A DNA stretch of 64,000 nt from Pascua guehoae (lineage: Eukaryota; Basidiomycota; Tremellomycetes; Trichosporonales; Trichosporonaceae), in NCBI GenBank assembly GCA_001600415.1, contig BCJX01000002.1:2577553-2641552 (forward strand). The letters are read 5' to 3'. Under the pieces are notes generated by a model. It did no database searches. It was given only the letters and a program-made list of their open reading frames with translations, and was not told the DNA's origin. Shown here one piece after another: positions 56,217 to 64,000 of the stretch (within the stretch, counting starts at the first letter, position 1; the number at the start of each line of letters is the position of its first letter). Position numbers and translations under genes: made by a program.

Positions 56217-57797
56217 CTAGACGGTGACCTCAATGCGCGGGGTATCGAGTATTGACGTCTCGGGTGGTGACGTGCTTGCTGCCGAAACCGAGTCGTTGAC
56301 GGTCGGATGGTCGTGGTCTGGTCCTGGCTCGTCGTGGTCGTCCTCGTCATGTTCGTCTGCTTTTGGGGAATCTGATGACGGCTTGACGCTGTTCTTGGAT
56401 GTGGGGGTTGCATTGTCCGAGACGCCCTTGCGGTTCGAGTTTGGTGTATCGGCACCAGACGATTCAGGTTCGTCGGGGAAAGGCACGCCCGCCGCCCGAT
56501 CGTCAAAGGTCCTCAGTGTCCTTGTGGGGCTCCCTTCGCGCTCGTCAATGACGCTTAATTCGCGGCGTGCGCGGCCGGATGCGTCGTCGTTGTCCTGGTC
56601 GCGTTCGCCGACGACCGCAATCGTAGACGTCGCCGTGGATGTCTCGGCGCGCGCAGGGACAATGGACGAGAGAGCGCCCAGCTTGTTTGGCGACGCGGTG
56701 CGCGATGTCGAGTTGGATGTCGACTGCGAGATCCGAGGAATGTTGGGTGTCGGGGATGTGGGCGAGTGATCCAGACCCAAGGGAGCAAGAACCGAAAAAA
56801 TCTTGCCCTCCTCCTTTGGCGGGCCGTAAGACTCAAACGGGTCGGGGATGCTCATGACGAGCGGTTCGAGAACCGGGTCACTGGCCTTGCCGGCAATCTT
56901 GTCGTAAAAGTCGAGCTGGGACCGGATGACAAATGCCACTTTGGACAGCACCGCGTCCCACGTCTCTTCCTCGGCCTCGAGCACCTCTTCGTGGTATGCG
57001 AGCTTGATCGCGTCCAGCTCGTCCACCTGCCGCTGCAGCTCGGCTAGCGCAGAGCGGAACTGGGCCAGATCGCGTTTCCGCCGCCGTCCAATCTTCATGT
57101 TGTCGGCCTCGGTCTTGCGAATCTTGTCGCTCTGCGCGTGTAGCGACTTTTCGTATGCGATGAGGCGGTCAGACGTCAACAACTTGTAGTTGTCTAGTGC
57201 CTCGAGAAGCGGAATCTCAAACTGCCGGTACACCGTGTCGGCGAGCAGTTGTTCGTGGTTGGAGATGAGGTACTGGAGACCAGCGCCGCCTGCGAGCCCA
57301 GAATTGGCCTCTCGACACCCTTTGACACTGCCGTCTTAGCACAGTGAAACCCAACAGGGGACGCGCAAACACCGCGGCTACGCTTATCGCAGCGTGACTC
57401 ACCGAGAACATGCCTCCATGGCTGACGCGAATGCGGCGGTCGCTGACGACATGGCGAGGAGGGCATTACGGTATGCCTTGGCCGCCGCCATGAGCTGTGT
57501 GGGGTCAGGAATGATTGATGGTAGGGCGCGGGTGGAGTGGGAAACGCGTAAGTTGGAGCGTAGTGTCTAGCCGAGCGCGTCGTGTTCGCGGCATGGCGAG
57601 GAGAAACGCCAGACCGGCGGCGACACTACACTTACCTCTTCAAAACATGCGATGGACGCGCGGAGATCTTTACGCGAAATGAGCGTGTGTGACTCGGCGA
57701 GGTTGACCTTGGACCCGGTCGTGGTGGTAGAAAACTGGCGAGTTAGTGGCGGGAGTATGGGCGTCGGGTACGCGTTGTAGCGCGTAAAGCTGGCCAT
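56217..57797 (-). CDS. BAR-domain membrane-shaping protein, Ivy1-like
   Basis: Probable coiled-coil dimer that binds curved phospholipid membranes. Exons 57636-57797, 57403-57494, 56217-57327; 454 aa, phases consistent. Residues ~40-240 form the helical BAR-type domain: KVNLAESHTLISRKDLRASI, LMAAAKAYRNALLAMSSATA, FEIPLLEALDNYKLLTSDRL, an Arg/Lys-rich KIGRRRKRDLAQFR, and VDELDAIKLAYHEEVLEAEE. This arrangement is like yeast Ivy1, a vacuolar/endosomal Ypt7 and PI3P effector, but the match was made by eye. The C-terminal half is Ser/Thr/Pro- and Asp/Glu-rich with SP and TP sites, disordered. Confidence 0.72.
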
Positions 57798-59338
57798 GAT
57801 GGTGTCGTCGAAGGGGTCTAGCACGGCGGAGGACAAACGAGATGGATAAGCAAGAGGGAGGAGAGATACACCGACATTGCGAACAGGGCCAAGCCATGTT
57901 GCACCATCGTGAGCACGTGCAGCCACGACATGATCATGCCGGCGGGGCACATGTCGCAAAAGTCGAGTACCGCGCGCGTCGGGAGATGGCGGAGATGGCG
58001 AGGGGGCTCGTCGGGTACCGCCGCCACGCAGCCAATCGTGCCAATACTCACTGTTGGGCTTGGTGGCCGATGCCACAGCGAGGACGCGCTCTGCATCGAG
58101 TCGTTGCGAGCGCGCGGTAACATGTCGTGAGGTGGGGGGTGGTATGACATGACTTGTGGACGAGGTGGCGCGAGATGGATAAAGGCGACGACGATGATCA
58201 GAGAGTGAGTGAGTCGTCGGAAGAGGCACAAGGGCCCAAGGGGGCAGGAGGCCATGAGGGGGACGACGAGCGCTGGCTGGCGGGGCGGTAGGCTGTCCTG
58301 TTTCAGCGTCATCAGCCACTTGGCCAAAGTCGGCCAACTGCACCACAACAGCAGCCGCATCCGGCACGCACCACGCCCTTATCAAACCTAAATAACGTGT
58401 ACAAACAAACATGCCACACAGCCCAACGGGCCCCAAATTGCTTCCGCCCAGGCGGCCTCTGGCAGACATAAAAGATTCAAACGCGCGCATCTCTAAGTCT
58501 TCTTTGAACAAAATCCACGGGTGAGTCGAGCCTACTACCTTGAGCGCTTGGGACAACGTCGCTGACCACGTCTACAGAGACATAAAAGTTCGATTCCCTC
58601 CTTACTCTCGGTAGAGGGTCTCGCGTTCCCGTCTCCAAGACCAAGGGTGGCCGTCTCCTCAAAGAGGGGGCGGCCCACGTCCTCGCGGCTGATAACCAAA
58701 CCGCAAAGCTGCCCTAATACCCGCCGTGCGGCCCCGAGGCGCCCGCTCTTACGAGCTGAGGCGCGACGACGGGCCAAGCGGCGACGTGGGGGTGGTCGGG
58801 GGACCAACATTTGTAGCTTTTCTGAGGGTGACTTTGTGTGTTGTGACCAAACTAGCATGTACGATTGTTGAGCTCTGAATGATGATGTGCGTCCGCTGCC
58901 TGAGAATCTTCTGTGGCGTGTGTGAGCGCGCGCGAGCAACGCGATGCAACATGGCAGCAGCTGGGCAAATTTCTCATCTGGGTGCGAAATTGCATGTTTG
59001 GACTGAGACGAGTGGTGGTGCGTGATCTTGAGCAGTGGCTGGTGGCATGGTGACACCCAGTCACCGTGTCCCAGACGTGACACGCCGCACTCGTCCAATG
59101 AGCCAATGAACGCAGAACAGACCACCCAATAGTGCGGAGAAAACAGACGCGCAAATCTCGTTTATATACAGCCTTGATCACACAATGCATGCAAGTAAGG
59201 AATTGTCGTCTAGCGTACGATGTACGAAACTTCTATGTCATAAGAGTGTACAGCGGCCAGAACAGCGAGCCGGCTGGACGGCTCTGGACTCTAGACCCCT
59301 CCCGGTCGCTGGCACAACCGCTACTTGGCGCACCGTAC
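57798..59338. other. 1.5 kb intergenic region
   Basis: Promoter side of the BAR gene and 3' side of ERG4. No gene supported. A long minus-strand open frame around 57567-58556 reads through the BAR-gene promoter and lacks features. Confidence 0.45.
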
Positions 59339-61124
59339 TTAGTAGATGTACGGGATGAAGCGCCAGGGAACGACCTTGCAGTACTCGTCCCAGTCGTCGC
59401 CGTACTTGCGTGCGCACTTTTCAAAGTCGCGGCCACAGCGGTGGGTGAGGACGGCGAGGAAGAAGATGGGGTAGAAGAGGGTGATGGGGGTGTTGAAGCC
59501 CGCAGAGAGACCCCACGTAAGCGCCTGGGTCCAGTCGGCAGTGTAGTTGATCTAAAAAAACGGGTGTCAGCTCCAGTCATTTTGTGAAATGTGGCAGTTG
59601 CAAGAGCTCACCTTGCGCGCATACGCCCACCAACCCGACGTGAGGAGCTTGTTTCCGTGCTTGGTCTGGATAAAGGTTGGCGACTCGACGCGCCTCCAGG
59701 GCAGGACTGGGAAGGCCATGCGGTCAAAGTACTCGCCCTGCTGCTCCATCTTAAAGGCAGACTTCTGCGACATGGACGTGTCAAAGATGTAGTAGCAAGT
59801 GAGGAGGGTGACGAGCATGAGGACCTTGCCCCAGATCGGGAACTCATACTTTGCCGGGTCGGCGCGGGCCATGTAGATGACGGGGTAGCAGTAGGTCATG
59901 GGAACGCCGGCCATGTTCCAGAAGATGAGCATCCAGCCAAACTTCTCGTGGAACATATCCCAGGTCTGGGGAATCATGTGCTCGCCCTTGGCGCAGGCGT
60001 TGATGTAGAGGCCGGTCGCGAGGAGCATGTGGAACATGCCGTACGTGACGTATCCGAGGTCCTCGTACTGCTTGACCGCGCCCGAGAGCGAGATGAGGAA
60101 CAGGAGGATCCAGGGGACGCGGACTTCGGCGAACATCTTGAGGTCGATGGGGCCGAGGCGGGGGTTGAGCGAGACACCCATAAAGTGGTCGTAGACTGCA
60201 ACACCCGACATGCGGAGAGGGGCGCCGCCGTAGTGGAAAGTGCGTGCAAGAACGTCAATGGTCGCCGAGACGACAAAGCTCGTGATAATGGAGACGGTCA
60301 TGATCGGACCAAAGTTCTCAATGATCCACGGAAGGCGGTACAGTCCAGTGTAGTGGAGGACGCCGACAGTGACGAGCGTCGTGTACCACGACAGCAGCGC
60401 ATTGCACTTGTACGGCAGCGCCTCGTAGTTGAGCGATGGGACGGGGAGACCCATCTGCCTCAGGCCGGGCATGACGCCGGCGAGGAACAGCTGGAACGCC
60501 GTCAGACCCAGGTACGAGGCCCACGCAAAGCGCGTCGGGTAGGCGCCCTCGACGCAGTGTGCCCACATGCGCTGCAGGAACGGCACAATGTCGTCCACCG
60601 ACGTGGGGTGCACGAGCCGTCCGTCATAGTACCACAGGCAGATCCAAAGGTAGTCTGAGGGTCAGTTGAGGGTTCGGAGAAGAGCCAGCGGGAGGCCGAG
60701 CTACCGAGGCAATGGGAGGTGCGCTTGGAAAAAAAACCTCGGCGGGGTGCACAGCTCCGCCCTCGGTCGACAAGAGCTCGCTGCCCCGTCCAAGCCATCA
60801 AGCAGCTCCGATTCCGCCAGCCGAACACGAGCAGTACGCACACATGAGGACCGGGAAGAGCGTCATCATCGCCGTGACACCAACAGGACCGCCAAACTCG
60901 TACCTGTAGAGTCAGTACACCTCCTCCACAACCACCACCGTCTGCAAAACATACGACTGGTGCTCGTCGAGCTTCTTGTCCATCTGCTTGCCATACTCGG
61001 TAGGAATGGCACCGTGGCGGACCGTCGTAACGGGCACCGCGGCCTGGACCTTGCCGTTGGACACGCCGTTGGTGCCGTTGGCGGCACCGTTGACCTTGCG
61101 TGCACGCAGGTTGTTGGACGACAT
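59339..61124 (-). CDS. ERG4: Delta(24(28))-sterol reductase Erg4
   Basis: ER enzyme of the last step to ergosterol, reducing the C24(28) double bond with NADPH. Exons 60955-61124, 60842-60903, 59612-60654, 59339-59551; 495 aa. Cytosolic leader with NGxNGVSNGK, then the ERG4/ERG24 core: YEFGGPVGVTAMMTLFPVLM, YYLWICLWYYDGRL, many membrane spans, LNPRLGPIDLKMFAEVR, GWMLIFWNMAGVPMTYCYP, WAYARKINYTADW and the C-terminal family signature HRCGRDFEKCARKYGDDW. Ends VPWRFIPYIY. Exon 2 ends at ATG-T before GTGCGT; reading past it hits a stop. Target class of morpholine-type antifungals' pathway. Confidence 0.95.
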
Positions 61125-62429
61125 TGTGTGTCTCGAAACCTTTGCGGGGGGATGTGGAGACGTGCACAATCAGCTCGAGCAAATAAGTAAACGTCAACAC
61201 GGAGTTCTCGATCGGGGACGCGGGGATGCACGCGCCTGCCCACAACGACGACGCGTGCCAACAAATATCGTACGACACTAACAAATGTTACGTAAACTCA
61301 TTTTTTCAGCGTCGGCAAACGCTGCCAGGGCGCCGAACTCGGTCACTCGGCGTCTCTGCCCTGAAAAGTCTCCGCCTCTTCGCCGTTTGTAGTCATGCAG
61401 TCATACGTATCCCACCACCTCCAACTACCTCCTGGCAGCGATGTCGTTGGAAACACGGGCAAAAATGGCGGCGCGGTAGGTAACCCGAGACGCACGGGGA
61501 CCGCATGTACTCTTGGCAGTAGGCGGAGATCGTGATGGCCCTCCGGATCACAAACGGAGATCGTTTGCAACCCTCCGAATGTCGGGTGCGTGTGGAGGAT
61601 GGCTTTGTGGCACAATCAAGCCACGAGGGTAACCAGTGTGACCATGTGGCTGGCCGTACAACCAACATTCATGGGTTAACCATTGACGTGTGGGACGACG
61701 TGGGGGACGTTCAAAGGTCAACCACCAGAAGGCACTGGGCTGCGAGAAGGGACCAGAGCTCGACATCCATGTGTTTTCCGCGATCCCCCAACTGCCACAT
61801 CCACTCACTGTCTGGAGCTACACGAGTCAGTAGTGGGCCATGCGGTGTCTAAGCGCCTTGAGAACATCCGGAGCATCCGGGGAACCGTCCAAGCTACTCT
61901 GTAGGACGCTAGAATATGCTTAAATGAGACACGATAGCACCTCTTCCAAAATGTCTGAGACAGGGATATCTACTAGATTGCGTGACAAAAACGCCCCTTC
62001 TGCAGTGAACCCTTGTGGGTGACGGTTATTTTTCTCCGCGGCTATGGCACCTGTACAGATGAGGTTTGTTTCGGACACCCCTCGGTTACACATACTGTTG
62101 CTTGCTATTGAAGTTGGGTATTCCCAGCGCGGTTTGTGGTCGACTATCACGGCTTCGGTATTCTCCAATTTGGCGGGCATGGGACAGCTTAGTGGAAACA
62201 CATATATACGCTAACGACCATGCTGGTGTGCAAGTCGAAACCCCTGTCTATTTATCTGCCACTCCGGGCTACTCACAGCACAAATGAAAAGAAGGCATAC
62301 TGTCGACAAGTGCTTTCTACAAAGATCCCATCCCTCCCAAAACGAACCTCTGTGTTGCGCTCAGCCAACGAGCCACTAGATCACTTTTAACACTCCCAAT
62401 CTCACTTCTCCTGCCTCCCTTGAATCCAA
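61125..62429. other. 1.3 kb intergenic region, ERG4 promoter
   Basis: No gene supported. No clear sterol-response element was recognised upstream of ERG4. Confidence 0.45.
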
Positions 62430-64000
62430 TTACAGGTCGTAGCGGAAGCTGTAGTGGCGGTCACCAGTGACGCCCTTCTCGTCCATGAGAAGCTGGTCCT
62501 CGGCGGTCATGATGTCGCGGCTCTTGTTGCGCCTTGTCCAGATGATGTACTCAATGGTCATGCCGACCATGGACAACAGCCAGAAGCCGAGACTGACGCC
62601 GTGTCCGAGTTTGTAGCCGGGCTTGTCCTGAGAGCGGTAGATCTGTCCAGCAATAACGCCTCCAATGTTACCGATTGTTTGTTGGAAGCCGACCGATGTG
62701 GAGCGTTTGCGGTAACCGGCGACGTTTTGGCCGAGCCATGTGACGTGCAGGCCGACGTTGAGATAGATGGCCGTACCGGTGAGAATGCAGGCGACGAGCT
62801 TTGGTGGTGTGGATTTGAAGGGGCACAGGAGCATAATGTACCCGATGGTCGTGACGACGGCCAGTGGCATCATGACCTTGTATCGGGTGTTGTATTTTGT
62901 TGACACGATTGCAGCGACCACATAGACGGCAGCGCACCCTAAAGAGTCAGCGAATGGTTGTCACAAAAACACGTTGAAAATCAACTCACAGGCATATACT
63001 GGGGCCGTGATACCCTGGCTTGCAATGCGGTCGAACCCGAACTGGTTGATGATAACGACGAGGAAAGTCGCGTAACCGTAGAGACAGACATCGACGCCGA
63101 GTTGGACCAAACCCGAGATCCAGATGACCGGGTCGGTCAATGCCTTCCTGACCTCGACCCACGAGAAGCCATTGTCCTGGTTGTAGGCGGCCTCCTGAGC
63201 TTGGCGAACGTCCATGATAAACTTGTCGCGCTCGCTGAGGTACTTGGCGTGCTGGTGGTGGTCGGCCATGAAGAAGTAGACGCCAAACCCAATAACGCAG
63301 GTGATGATACCTGTCATAACACTTGTCAGCGCGTCATTTGGACAAGGTTGGGCGCAGCCTTCCAACTTACCTTCGATAATATACAACCACCTCCAACCCC
63401 GCAGACCCCCGAGGCCCTCCATCTTGAGGAGGCCAGCGGCGATCAGGCCTCCAATGACACCGGAGAGCGCAGACGAAATGTAAAGGAAGCAAAGACGCAT
63501 GGCCAGCTCCTGGCGCCGATAGAACATGGTCATGTAAAGAACGAGGCAGGGTGACAGTGCGGCTTCAAGGAGACCGAGAATCAGACGGCACGCGAGGACG
63601 GTCGGGTAGTTTCCTGCAAACCCGTTGCCAATACAAACGCCGCCCCAGATCACCACGATGGCAGGGATGAGGCGTGATGGACGTAATGTACGCAGCAGAA
63701 GCGTTGCTGGTGTTTCGAATGTTACATAGGTAACGTAGAAGAGACTTGTCGCCAGCGACAAGCCGTTTGCCGGAAAGTTGAGGTCCTCGACCATGCCACC
63801 CACAGCAGCATTGCCTGCCAGTCAGACCAAGTCCAAAGCAGGGTTGCCAGAGTTGCGCTTAACTCACCAATGTTGGAACGATCAAGGAAGGCAATGAGGT
63901 AGAGAATCATGGCGATAGGGACAATGCGCCTGTCGACCTTGCGGATGACGCTCTTCTCCTCGTGGGGGTCGAGCTCATACTCGGCCAACTCTTCGGTGCG
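62430..64000 (-). CDS. MFS anion:cation symporter, allantoate permease (Dal5/Tna1) type, 5' end cut by window edge
   Basis: Plasma-membrane permease for an organic anion such as allantoate, nicotinate or a related acid; the substrate cannot be told. Exons in window: 63868-64000, 63371-63814, 62990-63310, 62430-62938; about 469 residues, the frame open to the right edge. Family features: DRRIVPIAMILYLIAFLDRSNIGNA (start of TM1, the ACS signature), FYVTYVTFETPATLLLRTLRPS, WGGVCIGNGFAGNY, RLILGLLEAALSPC, GLRGWRWLYIIEG, and the TM7-TM12 half with SVGFQQTIGNIGGVIAGQIY. The C terminus ends SFRYDL. Likely 20-40 residues of the N terminus are missing. Confidence 0.9.

Noticed and set aside
57567..58556. 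A 329-codon minus-strand frame across the BAR gene start
   Set aside because: Its useful part is exon 1 of the BAR gene; the upstream extension lacks any conserved feature and the ATG at 57797 explains the data.
58530..58625. A possible tRNA (AAGTTCGATTCCCTC looks like a B-box)
   Set aside because: The T-stem halves (AAAAG/CCCTC) do not pair and no acceptor stem is found.
58875..58910. A C/D snoRNA-like motif pair (ATGATGA then CTGA)
   Set aside because: The boxes are only about 20 nt apart with no terminal stem; a chance match.
1..64000. CRISPR arrays, insertion sequences, retrotransposons, integrated virus
   Set aside because: No regularly spaced repeats, no reverse transcriptase, integrase or transposase motifs, and no long terminal or inverted repeats were found by eye.

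Overview
The window looks like nuclear DNA of a basidiomycete yeast, most likely a tremellomycete of the Trichosporonales type. The support is GC-rich coding sequence, many very short (34-100 nt) GT...AG introns with CTAAC/CTGAC branch points close to the acceptor, tiny first exons, introns in all four tRNA genes seen, and a gene set of ordinary fungal housekeeping proteins. Species was not determined. There is one assembly gap (72 N at 25507-25578) and one single N (8712).

Layout, left to right. 0-9 kb: mitochondrial ribosomal protein bL32m (cut by the left edge), the complex III assembly chaperone CBP3, the replication initiation factor SLD2, and the glycine decarboxylase P-protein GCV2. 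9-12.5 kb: a 3.7 kb stretch without a recognisable gene. 12.5-22.6 kb: a lineage-type block with two unknown divergent genes (a five-exon one, and one with a Pro/Gln/His linker and a Cys/Trp tail), tRNA-Ala and tRNA-Pro, a probable secreted ricin-B-lectin protein, a bacterial-looking methyltransferase, and several short repeats. 22.6-41 kb: a 16-exon sugar transporter, the NuA4 scaffold EAF1/VID21, the CAAX methyltransferase STE14, the ribosome assembly factor SSF1, the cytochrome oxidase assembly factor COA1, an HDHD2-like HAD phosphatase and the WD40 protein CMR1. 41-54.5 kb: two related small Cys-rich proteins with hydrophobic tails, a pair of intron-containing initiator tRNA-Met genes, mitochondrial thioredoxin, the nucleolar GTPase NUG1, cystathionine gamma-synthase STR2, an F-box-like protein and an unknown protein. 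54.9-64 kb: dolichyl-diphosphate phosphatase CAX4, a BAR-domain protein, the sterol reductase ERG4 and an allantoate-permease-type transporter cut by the right edge.

There is no operon or gene cluster. Shared themes are mitochondrial biogenesis (bL32m, CBP3, GCV2, COA1, thioredoxin), 60S ribosome assembly (SSF1, NUG1) and DNA replication/repair (SLD2, CMR1), whose promoters both carry ACGCG boxes. Exon models were built by hand from splice consensus and phase: every junction listed keeps frame, but none was checked against transcripts. No clear new biological system was found. The best candidates for a second look are the interrupted initiator tRNA genes, the signal-peptide-less Cys-rich tail-anchored pair, and the Cys/Trp-tailed protein at 14228-16587.
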